From contig NZ_VYGV01000028.1 of NCBI RefSeq assembly GCF_013387465.1, positions 186,001 through 250,000 of the forward strand: DNA of 64,000 nt. The letters are read 5' to 3'. Of this stretch, positions 1-7,294 are shown in pieces. A program made the position numbers and the translations under genes. The notes under the pieces are model-generated. The model made no database searches. It was not told the DNA's origin and worked only from the letters and a program-made list of their open reading frames with translations. The DNA is from Hydrogenophaga aromaticivorans. GTDB lineage: Bacteria; Pseudomonadota; Gammaproteobacteria; Burkholderiales; Burkholderiaceae_C. How positions within the stretch are numbered: the first letter of the stretch is position 1; the number at the start of each line of letters is the position of its first letter.

Positions 1-694
1 TGGACACGAACTCCGGCTGCGGGTCGTTCGGGTAGACGATGCCGGGCACGGCCTGCAGCGCCTGCACCAGTTGGATCGACTGCACGCCGCTGCTGGTGCC
101 GCCATACAGGTCCTGCAGTCCGACCACGTCGATGCGGCCGGGGCGCTGGCCACCCAGCGTGGCGTCGCCCTCGGCGTCGGTTTCTTCGTCTTCGATCGCC
201 ACCACGGCGCGCAGCGTGCGGCCCTGGCCAGCGAGCGCCAGCGAATCGGGGCCGATGCCCACGGTGATGTCCTTGACGTGTTTCACGGCAGCGGGCTGGC
301 GGATGTCGTACACGCGCACCAGACCACGGCGCGCGTTGGCCACGTCGTCACCCAGGCGCACCGCCACCACGGCATAGCGGCCGTCGGGGCTGATGGCTAC
401 CGAGGTCGGTTCGCCCAGGCCCATCAGCTGCACGTTCACACGCGGCAGCAGCACCGGCTGTTCGGGCTTGGAGATGTCCACCATGCCCAGCACACCCGCG
501 TCGGCGCTGGTGTAGACCAGGGTCATGCCGTCGGGCGTGGCGGCCACGATCTCGGCCACGCCGTCCACCGGAAGGTGGTGGACCATGGTGAAGCGGCCAG
601 CCGAAGGGGCTGGCGGCGCGGCCTGGGCGAGTGAGGTGAAAGCGAATGAAGCGGCCAGCGCCGCGGTCAGGGTGCAGAGACGAAGTGTGTTCAT
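1..694 (-). CDS. secreted beta-propeller protein, 3' end missing
   Basis: The reading frame starts at the ATG complementary to 692-694 and runs off the left edge, so about 231 N-terminal residues are visible. Residues 1-25 form a Sec signal peptide ending FTSLAQA. The mature part has short repeats typical of YVTN/choice-of-anchor beta-propellers, for example TPDGMTLVYTS and EPTSVAISPDGRYAVVAV, and an acidic EDEETDAEGD stretch. Proteins of this style are annotated as choice-of-anchor I or phytase-like esterase proteins; the activity cannot be assigned from this fragment. It is divergent from the merR gene, with 135 bp between the two starts. The periplasmic location is inferred from the signal peptide. 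Confidence 0.75.
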   Translation of the reverse strand, partial: MNTLRLCTLTAALAASFAFTSLAQAAPPAPSAGRFTMVHHLPVDGVAEIVAATPDGMTLVYTSADAGVLGMVDISKPEQPVLLPRVNVQLMGLGEPTSVAISPDGRYAVVAVRLGDDVANARRGLVRVYDIRQPAAVKHVKDITVGIGPDSLALAGQGRTLRAVVAIEDEETDAEGDATLGGQRPGRIDVVGLQDLYGGTSSGVQSIQLVQALQAVPGIVYPNDPQPEFVS

Positions 695-792
695 GGGAAG
701 TGGTGAGCGAGGAACAAAACCTCGCCAGCCTACGGTTCGCATGTGTCATGGCCGTGACCCGAAGACGTCACAAGCCACGACCTATAAAGTGG

Positions 793-823
793 TTGACTTC
801 GAGTGCGCTCCAACTTCTAGGAT
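793..823 (+). promoter_or_regulatory. MerR-type promoter with 19-bp spacer and dyad operator
   Basis: A TTGACT -35 element (793-798) and a TAGGAT -10 element (818-823) are separated by 19 bp, the stretched spacing typical of MerR-controlled promoters. The spacer region 796-815 holds an imperfect dyad: ACTTCGAGTG is opposed to CGCTCCAACT, with 7 of 10 positions pairing. The start codon of the merR gene follows 7 nt after the -10, so the transcript would have almost no leader. Autoregulation of the merR gene is the simplest reading. Confidence 0.6.
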
Positions 824-829
824 CACCCC

Positions 830-1291
830 ATGGAATCCCCTCTGAGCATTGACGAAGCCGCCAGGCGAACAGGCCTGACGGCCCACACCCTGCGGTATTA
901 CGAGCGCATCGGATTGATTGCGCCCGTCGCCCGTGCTGCCGGTGGGCAACGCCGTTACACCGCTGCGGATATGACCTGGATGGAATTCCTGCTGCGGTTG
1001 CGGACGACGAAGATGCCCATCGGCAAGATGCAGGCGTTCGCAAAACTGCGTGGCGCTGGGGACTCGACGGTGCCGGATCGCCGCCAGATGCTGGAAGCAC
1101 ATTTGACCGATGTGCTTTTAGGCATCGAGGCAATGCGTCATTCTGCGCAAGCATTGCAAGCAAAGATCGAGCACTACCGCTCGTTCGAGAAGTCCCTGGC
1201 GTCGGGTTCACTCTCTATTGAAGGACATGCTGATGAATACCCAGAACCGCTACGAACGCGGACTCGCAAAGCTGCGGGAAATAGACGGTGA
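830..1291 (+). CDS. MerR family transcriptional regulator
   Basis: A 153-residue DNA-binding regulator. The N-terminal winged helix-turn-helix (about residues 4-72) carries the family signature TAHTLRYYERIGLI followed by a GGQRRYTAAD wing. A coiled-coil dimerisation helix follows (about 80-120). There is no cluster of cysteines, so metal sensing is unlikely; it resembles the MerR subgroup that responds to aldehydes or other small organic molecules and sits beside detoxification genes. The next gene starts inside its 3' end, which indicates one transcript and possibly translational coupling. The start is set by the ATG at 830 just downstream of a MerR-type promoter. The Arg-rich C-terminal tail is where it overlaps the next gene. 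Confidence 0.9.
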   Translation: MESPLSIDEAARRTGLTAHTLRYYERIGLIAPVARAAGGQRRYTAADMTWMEFLLRLRTTKMPIGKMQAFAKLRGAGDSTVPDRRQMLEAHLTDVLLGIEAMRHSAQALQAKIEHYRSFEKSLASGSLSIEGHADEYPEPLRTRTRKAAGNRR

Positions 1292-1616
1292 AGCCGGTGA
1301 CCGTGTGCTGGAAAGCCTGGACGGTATCGCCCCCGACTTTGCCCGCTACCTGATCGAGTTTCCCTTTGGGGACATCTACTCCCGACCGGGTCTCGACCTG
1401 AAGAGCCGGGAAATTTCGGTCGTCGCTGCGCTGACCGCATTGGGTCATGTGGCCCCCCAACTCAAAGTGCATATCCAGGGGGCGCTCAATGTGGGGGTCA
1501 CCCGCACGGAAGTCGTCGAGACCATCATGCAAATGGCGGTCTATGCCGGATTCCCGGCCGCCTTGAACGGGCTCGCTGTCGCCAAGGAAGTGTTTGCGCA
1601 GGGAGACGGAGAATGA
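1233..1616 (+). CDS. carboxymuconolactone decarboxylase family protein
   Basis: A 127-residue protein of the CMD/AhpD fold. It has the block AALTALGHVAPQLKVHIQGA followed by GVTRTEVVETIMQMAVYAGF, the usual gamma-CMD pattern. The CxxC redox pair of AhpD peroxidases is absent, so it belongs to the decarboxylase-like branch; the substrate is unknown. The ATG at 1233 is chosen because AAGGA at 1221-1225 is 7 nt upstream; a TTG at 1218 and an ATG at 1227 are less well placed. It overlaps the merR gene by 59 nt in another frame. The pairing of a MerR regulator with a CMD protein is common and suggests that the regulator controls this enzyme. Confidence 0.85.
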   Translation: MNTQNRYERGLAKLREIDGEAGDRVLESLDGIAPDFARYLIEFPFGDIYSRPGLDLKSREISVVAALTALGHVAPQLKVHIQGALNVGVTRTEVVETIMQMAVYAGFPAALNGLAVAKEVFAQGDGE

Positions 1617-1636
1617 AATGGGCGATGGCCTGTGTG

Positions 1637-1668
1637 AAAAGCCCCTGCCGGCGAACGCGGGCAGGGGC
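1637..1668 (-). terminator. rho-independent terminator of the 93-aa gene
   Basis: Nine-base arms GCCCCTGCC (1641-1649) and GGCAGGGGC (1660-1668) form a strong hairpin. On the minus strand it is followed by a TTTT run (complement of 1637-1640). It ends the leftward gene that stops at 1707 and lies in the convergent gap after the CMD gene. Confidence 0.75.
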
Positions 1669-1706
1669 TGGGGGCTGTTGCTGCACCGGCGCTACCCGCC
1701 GGGGAG

Positions 1707-1988
1707 TCAGGCTGCCTGTGGAACCGCTTCCCTGGCTTGTTCCTGTTGCTGGCTCACCTGCATCGACAGGTCCAGCAGCACGGCCTTGCTGGTGTAGTAA
1801 CGGTCCAGGCGCCACTCGGCCATGATCTCCATGGCGAGGTTGAAGTCGTCGTAGTCCAGCCGGTACAGGTCCGACAGCAGGAACGGCACTTCCGATTCCA
1901 GGGCCAGCACCAGCCGGGACAGGATCTCTGCCTTCGGCTTGCCAGCGTGGTTCTCGATCAGCTTGCGGGCTTTTTTCAGGGCAATCAT
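1707..1988 (-). CDS. conserved-looking small hypothetical protein
   Basis: A 93-residue soluble, helix-rich protein that I do not recognise. The ATG at 1988 is chosen because GAGGT lies just upstream on the minus strand; the frame stays open further upstream, but with no ribosome binding site and poor composition. The N-terminus is basic (ALKKARKLIENHAGKPKAE), the middle is acidic and aromatic (LYRLDYDDFNLAMEIMAEWR), and the tail is Gln/Ala rich. No signal peptide or membrane segment is seen. It has its own terminator and an upstream set of inverted repeats, so it is probably a separately regulated single-gene unit. Confidence 0.75.
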   Translation of the reverse strand: MIALKKARKLIENHAGKPKAEILSRLVLALESEVPFLLSDLYRLDYDDFNLAMEIMAEWRLDRYYTSKAVLLDLSMQVSQQQEQAREAVPQAA

Positions 1989-2025
1989 GGGACCTCGCTC
2001 TCTCTCAACGGTTTGTGAATCGGCT

Positions 2026-2070
2026 GGCATACCAAAGGCCTCAGGGTATGCCCTAGTCGCCGAGCATACC
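2026..2070. promoter_or_regulatory. triplicated GGTATGC inverted-repeat operator candidate
   Basis: GGCATACC (2026-2033) and GGTATGCC (2045-2052) form a perfect 8-bp inverted repeat with an 11-nt gap. A third copy of GCATACC lies at 2064-2070. They sit 38-82 bp upstream of the 93-aa gene start at 1988, where an operator or activator site would be expected. The binding protein is unknown. Confidence 0.35.
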
Positions 2071-2168
2071 GGCGGGGGCTCCGTGTTTGATGACAGAAAT
2101 ATGACGTCGGTGTGAAAGCCCGTCTCCAGGAGCGGTGCCCGGTGCGTGGACATGACCGGCGGTCTTCG

Positions 2169-2816
2169 TCAGGCGGCGTGCTTCGCGAGAAACCTCCGCA
2201 GGTCGCAGAAATCGTCCATGCGCTCGGTCAGTGTGGCGTGGTCCCAGTCCCACCAGGCGGTGGATTCGATGGCGGCCGCGATCGAGGCCGGGAAGCGCTG
2301 CCGGATGACCTTGGCCGGCGCACCGGCGACGATGGCGTAGGCCGGCACATCTTTGGTGACCACGGTGTTGCTGCCGATCACCGCACCGTTGCCGATGGTC
2401 ACGCCCGGCATGATCACCGCGCCGTGACCGATCCAGGTGTCGTGGCCGATGTGCACGCGCTGGCGGCGGCGCCATTCGAAGAAGCTCGCGTCGTCCTCGG
2501 GCGCCATGCCGTACTTGAAGCGGCGGTAGGTGAAGTGGTGCAGGGTCGGGCGCTCCATGGGGTGAAAGCCCGGGTTGATGCGCACCATGGACGCGATGTT
2601 GCTGAACTTGCCGATGTCGGCCGACATGATGTCGCAGCCACGGTCCAGGTACGAATAGTCGTCGAGCAGGCTGTCGGCCAGGCGCGCATGGTCGCCGACA
2701 TCGGTGTAACGGCCGAAGCGGCAGTCCTTGATGACCGCGGTGGGGGCGATGCTGGGCGCCTCCGACAGCTTGCGGGGGGCCTCGACGTTGAAAGAAGGTA
2801 TGTGGGTGTAGTTCAT
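2169..2816 (-). CDS. phosphonate-cluster hexapeptide-repeat acetyltransferase
   Basis: A 215-residue left-handed beta-helix transferase. The N-terminal part has hexapeptide-like turns (APTAVIKDCRFGRYTDVGD), and the C-terminal part has the CatB/LacA-type run IGHDTWIGHGAVIMPGVTIG followed by GSNTVVTKDVPAYAIVAGAPA. It matches the transferase family usually found in C-P lyase operons (phosphonate metabolism protein, hexapeptide type), which presumably acylates an amino group on a phosphonate or related compound; the substrate is not proven. The ATG at 2816 follows GAAGG at a good distance. It is the last gene of the leftward phnF operon. The open frame continues upstream into a repeated spacer, which is not taken as coding. 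Confidence 0.85.
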   Translation of the reverse strand: MNYTHIPSFNVEAPRKLSEAPSIAPTAVIKDCRFGRYTDVGDHARLADSLLDDYSYLDRGCDIMSADIGKFSNIASMVRINPGFHPMERPTLHHFTYRRFKYGMAPEDDASFFEWRRRQRVHIGHDTWIGHGAVIMPGVTIGNGAVIGSNTVVTKDVPAYAIVAGAPAKVIRQRFPASIAAAIESTAWWDWDHATLTERMDDFCDLRRFLAKHAA

Positions 2817-2878
2817 GGGATTGCCTTCGCCCTGTGGGCTGCGGTGCGAGCTGGCTTGGAAACGGCCCGGCGCTGCAC
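2817..2878 (-). repeat. duplicated 60-bp leader, copy 1
   Basis: The whole spacer between the transferase gene and phnN is a near copy of the spacer between phnN and the DUF1045 gene. Shared blocks on the plus strand include CGCCCTG(T/C)GGGCTGCGGTGCGA and ACGGCCCGGCGC. The copy includes the Shine-Dalgarno region of the downstream gene. Confidence 0.7.
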
Positions 2879-3433
2879 TCATTCAGGCCATCCGGGCAGG
2901 GTTTGGAGGTGGTTCAGCAGCTGGTGCCCGGCGTCTTCAAGCGCGCCATCGTTCTGCACCTGCAGGGCGTGCGGCAGCTGGAGGGTCTGGGTGCGCTGGA
3001 TGCGCGCTTCCACCTCGGCCGCGCTTTCACGGCCTCGCCCCAGCAGGCGCTGGCGCAAAGTGTCCGGGCTGGCGGTCACGTGCACCACGGTGAGCCCGGG
3101 GAAGCGGCTGCGGGTGGGGTCGAGGTGGGCGCGCGATCCGTTGACCAGCACCCAGCCGCCGTGTTCGATGGGCGCCAGCTCGCTGGCGCGCACGCCGTAG
3201 TGCAGGCCGTTGGCCTGCCAGGCGAGCGCAAAGGCGCCACGCTCGCGCAGCGCAAGGAACTGCGGCGGGTCCACCGCTTCGTGCACCTCGTCGCCGGCGC
3301 GGGCCGGCCGCGTGATCGTGCGCCGCGCCCAGTGGACCGTCGGGCTGGGCGGAAGGTGGTGGCGCAGCCAGGCGAGCACGCTGTCCTTGCCGGCGCCCGA
3401 CGGCCCGACCACGTACACCAGGCGCCGGCTCAC
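2879..3433 (-). CDS. phnN: ribose 1,5-bisphosphate phosphokinase PhnN
   Basis: A 184-residue guanylate-kinase-fold protein. PhnN phosphorylates ribose 1,5-bisphosphate to PRPP, returning the C-P lyase product to nucleotide metabolism. The Walker A loop VVGPSGAGKDS (residues 8-18) is at the very N-terminus, followed by the nucleoside-kinase motif RRTITRPARAGDEVHE and an Arg-rich lid (RQRLLGRGRES). The GTG at 3433 is chosen because GGAGG lies 7 nt upstream and because family members begin just before the P-loop. A longer frame exists upstream but runs through a repeated spacer and has no kinase homology. Third gene of the leftward operon. Confidence 0.9.
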   Translation of the reverse strand: MSRRLVYVVGPSGAGKDSVLAWLRHHLPPSPTVHWARRTITRPARAGDEVHEAVDPPQFLALRERGAFALAWQANGLHYGVRASELAPIEHGGWVLVNGSRAHLDPTRSRFPGLTVVHVTASPDTLRQRLLGRGRESAAEVEARIQRTQTLQLPHALQVQNDGALEDAGHQLLNHLQTLPGWPE

Positions 3434-3494
3434 TGGAATACCTCCGCCCTGCGGGCTGCGGTGCGAACCGGCTTGGGAACGGCCCGGCGCCGGC
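3434..3494 (-). repeat. duplicated 60-bp leader, copy 2
   Basis: Same element and same orientation as 2817-2878. It fills the whole spacer between the DUF1045 gene and phnN and contains the GGAGG ribosome binding site of phnN. Confidence 0.7.
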
Positions 3495-4211
3495 TCATGC
3501 TTTAAACCCCATGCGTTCGAGCAGTACAAAATCCGCGCCCGGCGCGGGTTCGGCGTACAGCGCAAGGCTGTCGAAACGGCAGGCGGGCAAGCCCTCGAAA
3601 GTGTCCCGCGCGGCGCGTTCGAGCCGCTGCACGGTATCGAGCGCCACGCCGTTCAGATCGCCGGTCAGCGAGAGGTGGAAACGGTAGCGGTCGAGCACGT
3701 AGGGGTAGCCCCAGCGCACCAGCAGCGCGTCTTCCTGGATCGACAGCGCGCCCTTGCGGCGACGGCGTGCCAGCTCGTCCGACGACAGCGGCGCCGCCAG
3801 CGTTTGGAGGCCGGTGACGCAGGCGCGGGCCACGGCGTTGATGGCGTCCGGGTCGCCGTCGGCGCACAAGGCCAGAAAGCCGCCCAGCCGGCGCACGCGC
3901 AGCGGGGGCAGATCAAAAGGGCTGAACGTCGCGGCCAGCGTCTGCAGGGCGCTGCGCAGACCGTCCAGGCCCACACCCTCGTCGAGCGAAAAGGGTGCCT
4001 TCAACGTCGCATGCCAGCCGTAGCGCCGCGGATCGGCGGTCAGTTGCCGCTGCAGCTCGGGCGCGATGCCATCGATGGTGGGCTGCGCCAGCGTGTCGTT
4101 CGTGGCCGCACAACGGCCGAGCCAGCGGCTGCCCGCGGTCCACCAGGCCGAGTCTGTCGCGGGCGCAAAGTAGACCGCGAAGCGGTGGGCGTTGCTGAGG
4201 TCAACGGTCAT
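3495..4211 (-). CDS. DUF1045 phosphonate-operon 2H phosphoesterase
   Basis: A 238-residue member of the DUF1045 family that accompanies C-P lyase genes. It has the two H-x-T/S signatures of 2H phosphoesterases: HATLKAPF at His67 and RFHLSLTG at His179, spaced as in the family. The enzyme would hydrolyse a cyclic or linear phosphoester intermediate in the cytoplasm; by position it may replace the PhnP cyclic-ribose phosphodiesterase step, since no phnP gene is visible here. Its start overlaps the end of phnF by 11 nt, so the two are probably translated together. Confidence 0.85.
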   Translation of the reverse strand: MTVDLSNAHRFAVYFAPATDSAWWTAGSRWLGRCAATNDTLAQPTIDGIAPELQRQLTADPRRYGWHATLKAPFSLDEGVGLDGLRSALQTLAATFSPFDLPPLRVRRLGGFLALCADGDPDAINAVARACVTGLQTLAAPLSSDELARRRRKGALSIQEDALLVRWGYPYVLDRYRFHLSLTGDLNGVALDTVQRLERAARDTFEGLPACRFDSLALYAEPAPGADFVLLERMGFKA

Positions 4212-4962
4212 CGTGGGTCACCGTGAGCTTGACGCGGTCGCCCGCGAACCAGGTGCTGGCGAATTCGATCGGCACGCCCGCGCCGTCGACGTTCACGCTG
4301 GTCACGAACAGCACCGGCCGGTTGACCGGTTGCCTGAGCAAGGCCGCGACTTCCGGGCTCGGCAGTTGCGCCGTGATGCGGCTCTCTTTCCGGGTGTAGT
4401 CGGTCACGCCGTGGGCGGTGAAGGCGTCGGTGATGGAGCCGGTCTCGCGCAACACCGCTTCCAGCCGCTCGAAGCGGGGCAGGGGGAACACGCGGTCGCT
4501 CACGTGCAGCGGCTGGCCAGCGCCCACCCCCAGCACCTGCAGGCGCAACACCGGGCTGCGCGCGGGCAGCTGCAGGGCCTGCGCCATCGCGGCGGTGGCG
4601 CGGGTGCGCTGGGCGTCCTGCACCTCGAAACGCCCTTGCAGACCGGCCTGCGCCATGTTCTGCCGGTGGCGCGTGCGCTTGCCAATGATCAGGTCGACCG
4701 CGAAGTCTTCGACGTAGGTGCCGCTGCCCTGCGTGATGCGCACCAGCCCCTTCTGGCACATGCTGGCCAGCGAGCGGCGGATGGTGTGGCGGTTGACGCC
4801 GTACTGCTCGGCGAGCACGTGCTCCGAGGGCAGGCGCTGGCCCGGCTCGTAGACACCGCGGGCTATGGCTTCGGCGAGTTCATTGGCGATGCGCGCCCAG
4901 AAGCTCTGGCTTTCGCGGGGCGCGTCCGGGACGGATGTTGCAAGGGTCAGAAGTTTTGTCAT
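4201..4962 (-). CDS. phnF: GntR/HutC-type phosphonate regulator PhnF
   Basis: A 253-residue repressor-type regulator. The GntR winged helix (about residues 20-88) contains PGQRLPSEHVLAEQYGVNRH and TIRRSLASMCQKGLVRITQG. A UTRA ligand-binding domain follows (about 105-248). PhnF proteins of proteobacteria sit at the head of C-P lyase operons and are thought to respond to phosphonates or phosphate. It is divergent from phnG with 75 bp between starts, and a GTCTAGAC palindrome in that gap is a natural operator for both directions. It overlaps the DUF1045 gene. Regulation by the same protein of the phnC and phnD2 promoters is inferred from shared sites. Confidence 0.9.
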   Translation of the reverse strand: MTKLLTLATSVPDAPRESQSFWARIANELAEAIARGVYEPGQRLPSEHVLAEQYGVNRHTIRRSLASMCQKGLVRITQGSGTYVEDFAVDLIIGKRTRHRQNMAQAGLQGRFEVQDAQRTRATAAMAQALQLPARSPVLRLQVLGVGAGQPLHVSDRVFPLPRFERLEAVLRETGSITDAFTAHGVTDYTRKESRITAQLPSPEVAALLRQPVNRPVLFVTSVNVDGAGVPIEFASTWFAGDRVKLTVTHDDR

Positions 4963-5008
4963 GAAAGGGACATTTGGTGGCTCTACGCTCGGGGCCTGGA
5001 TTCAATTT

Positions 5009-5016
5009 GTCTAGAC
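5009..5016. promoter_or_regulatory. PhnF operator candidate upstream of phnG
   Basis: The perfect palindrome GTCTAGAC lies in the phnF/phnG gap, 21 nt before the phnG ATG, in the context TTTGTCTAGACGTCTT. The same octamer precedes phnC at 11561, and a one-base variant precedes phnD2 at 17557. HutC-subfamily regulators bind short palindromes of this kind. Confidence 0.55.
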
Positions 5017-5037
5017 GTCTTAAAAGGTACCACGGAC

Positions 5038-5556
5038 ATGTTTCATGCATTTGACAGTTCGGCGCCGAACCGGCCGAAATCTCCGCTGACCCGGCCCGAC
5101 TGGATGGCCCTGCTGGCGCGCGCACCGATGCCGGTGCTCGAAGCCGCGCTCGCGCCCCACAGCTCGGCAGCGCCGCGCTGGCTGCGCGCCCCCGAGACCG
5201 GGCTCATGATGGTGCAGGGCCGCGCGGGCGGCACCGGCGAGCGTTTCAACCTCGGCGAGGTCACCGTGACCCGCTGCGCGCTGCGCCTGCCCGGCGCCAC
5301 GCCGCAGGCGCCGGTGGGTGTGGCCTATGTGATGGGCCGCTCGCACCGCCACGCGCAGCTCGCGGCGCTGGCCGATGCCCTGTTGCAGGACCCCGACCAA
5401 CAACCGGTGCTGGAGGCGCAGCTGCTGCAGCCGGTGCGCGAACACCTGGCGCATGAGCAGGTGCAGCGCCAGCAGCGCGTGCAGAGCACCAAGGTGGAGT
5501 TCTTCACCGTGGCGCGCGAGTCGGGCGGTGCCGATGACGAAGAGGAGGGCGCTTGA
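5038..5556 (+). CDS. phnG: C-P lyase subunit PhnG
   Basis: A 172-residue PhnG. Together with PhnH, PhnI and PhnJ it forms the cytoplasmic C-P lyase core complex; with PhnI, PhnG supports displacement of adenine from ATP by the phosphonate to give ribose-phosphonate triphosphate. Family blocks visible are RPDWMALLARAP, GRAGGTGERFNLGEVTVTRC and the VMGRSHRHAQLAALADALLQ segment. The acidic tail (ADDEEEG) is ordinary. The ATG at 5038 is the first one placed after the phnF/phnG promoter; the frame is open further upstream, but through phnF. Its TGA overlaps the phnH ATG (TGATG), starting a chain of coupled genes. Confidence 0.92.
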   Translation: MFHAFDSSAPNRPKSPLTRPDWMALLARAPMPVLEAALAPHSSAAPRWLRAPETGLMMVQGRAGGTGERFNLGEVTVTRCALRLPGATPQAPVGVAYVMGRSHRHAQLAALADALLQDPDQQPVLEAQLLQPVREHLAHEQVQRQQRVQSTKVEFFTVARESGGADDEEEGA

Positions 5557-6182
5557 TGTCTCACGATCTGTCTTCGGTGGGGGCCGGTTTTTCCCACGAG
5601 GCCTTCGGCAGCCAGGCGGTGTTCCGCTCGGCCCTGATGGCCCTGTCACACCCCGGCCGCTGCATCCCGGTGGAACACGATGCCGAGCTGCCCCGCCACG
5701 GCAATGCCGCCGCGGCGGTGTTCCTGCTCGCCATGCTCGACGCCGACTGTGGCCTCTGGCTGTCGCCCTCGCTGCGCGACAGCGACGCCGCCATGTGGCT
5801 GCGCTTTCACACCGGTTGCCAGCTGGTGGAGCACGCGGCGCAGGCCCAGTTCGTCTGGGTGGGCGCTGGCGATCCGCTGCCCGCGTTGCAGAGCCTGCGC
5901 CAGGGCAGCGACGAATGCCCGGACCAGTCGGCCACCTGCGTGGTCGATGTGGGTTCCCTTTCCGCCGATGCAGATGCCGAAACGCAGCACTGGACGCTCA
6001 GCGGCCCCGGCATCCGCGAGCAGGCGACGCTCGGCGTGACCGGCCTGCCCGCTGACTTCGCCGCGCAATGGGAAAACAACCACGCCGGTTTCCCGCGCGG
6101 TGTCGACCTGTTCCTCGCCACCCGCGATGAGCTCGTGGGCCTGCCGCGCACCACGCGCATCCACACACCCGTCGAGGCCTGA
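5556..6182 (+). CDS. phnH: C-P lyase subunit PhnH
   Basis: A 208-residue PhnH, the structural subunit that binds the PhnGIJ core. Diagnostic segments are VFRSALMALSHPGR near residue 35, the block FLLAMLDADCGLWLSP, and the C-terminal AQWENNHAGFPRGVDLFLAT. Its ATG overlaps the phnG stop and only 2 nt separate it from phnI, so the three are surely co-translated. No odd features. Confidence 0.93.
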   Translation: MSHDLSSVGAGFSHEAFGSQAVFRSALMALSHPGRCIPVEHDAELPRHGNAAAAVFLLAMLDADCGLWLSPSLRDSDAAMWLRFHTGCQLVEHAAQAQFVWVGAGDPLPALQSLRQGSDECPDQSATCVVDVGSLSADADAETQHWTLSGPGIREQATLGVTGLPADFAAQWENNHAGFPRGVDLFLATRDELVGLPRTTRIHTPVEA

Positions 6183-6184
6183 CC

Positions 6185-7294
6185 ATGTACGTTGCCGTCA
6201 AGGGCGGAGAAACCGCCATCCTCAACAGCTACCGCCTGCTGGCCGACCAGCGCCGTGGCGACCCGGCCCAGCCCGAGCTCGGTGTGGCGCAGATCCGCGA
6301 GCAGCTCAAGCTGGCGGTGGACCGCGTCATGACCGAAGGTTCGGTGTACGACCCCGAGCTCGCCGCGCTGGCCATCAAGCAGGCCTCGGGCGATCTGGTC
6401 GAAGCCATCTTCCTGCTGCGCGCCTACCGCGCCACGCTGCCGCGCCTGGGCACCACCTGCGCGCTGGACACCGCGCGCATGGCGCTGGAGCGCCGCATCT
6501 CGGCCACCTTCAAGGACCTGCCCGGTGGCCAGGTGCTCGGCCCCACCTACGACTACACCCAGCGCCTGCTCGACTTCACCCTGCTGGCCAGCGGCGCGCC
6601 GGTGGTGGCGGGTGACGCGGGCGTTGCGGGCAGCGCCCAGCCCGAGGCCACGCCGCGCGTGGTGGACCTGCTCAACCAGGAAGGTCTGATCGAAACCCGC
6701 CCGGTGCCGCCGGGCGACCCGGCGCCGGTGGACCTGACGCGCGAACCGCTGCGCTTTCCCGCCGCCCGCGCCACGCGGCTGCAGAACCTGGCCCGCGGCG
6801 ACGAGGGCTTTCTGCTCGCCATGGCCTATTCGACCCAGCGCGGTTATGCGAACTCGCACCCCTTCGTCGGCGAAATCCGCCTCGGGCAGGTGGCGGTGGA
6901 GATCGTGCCCGAAGAGCTGGGCTTTGCCATTTCCATCGGCGACATGGAGCTGACCGAGTGCGAGATGGTCAACCAGTTCGCGGGCAGCAAGACCGAGCCA
7001 CCGCAGTTCACGCGCGGCTACGGACTGGCCTTCGGTCACAGCGAACGCAAGGCCATGGCCATGAGCCTGGTGGACCGCGCGCTGCGCGCCGACGAACTCG
7101 GCGAAGCCGTGTTGTCGCCGGCCCAGATGCAGGAGTTCGTGCTCTCGCACAGCGACAGCCTGGAGGCCTCGGGCTTTGTGCAGCACCTGAAGCTGCCGCA
7201 CTACGTGGACTTCCAGTCCGAGCTGGAGCTGGTGCGCAAGATGCGCGCCGTGGCCACCACCCACCCCACCCCCAACGAAGAGGCCGCCGCATGA
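6185..7294 (+). CDS. phnI: C-P lyase subunit PhnI
   Basis: A 369-residue PhnI, the nucleosidase-like subunit of the C-P lyase core, which attaches the phosphonate to the ribose of ATP with release of adenine. Recognisable blocks are MYVAVKGGETAILNSY at the start, QIREQLKLAVDRVMTEGSVYD, and the C-terminal AYSTQRGYANSHPFVGEIR followed by TRGYGLAFGHSERKAMAMSL. Its length is normal for the family. The stop overlaps the phnJ start as ATGA, which keeps the subunits in equal ratio. Confidence 0.95.
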   Translation: MYVAVKGGETAILNSYRLLADQRRGDPAQPELGVAQIREQLKLAVDRVMTEGSVYDPELAALAIKQASGDLVEAIFLLRAYRATLPRLGTTCALDTARMALERRISATFKDLPGGQVLGPTYDYTQRLLDFTLLASGAPVVAGDAGVAGSAQPEATPRVVDLLNQEGLIETRPVPPGDPAPVDLTREPLRFPAARATRLQNLARGDEGFLLAMAYSTQRGYANSHPFVGEIRLGQVAVEIVPEELGFAISIGDMELTECEMVNQFAGSKTEPPQFTRGYGLAFGHSERKAMAMSLVDRALRADELGEAVLSPAQMQEFVLSHSDSLEASGFVQHLKLPHYVDFQSELELVRKMRAVATTHPTPNEEAAA

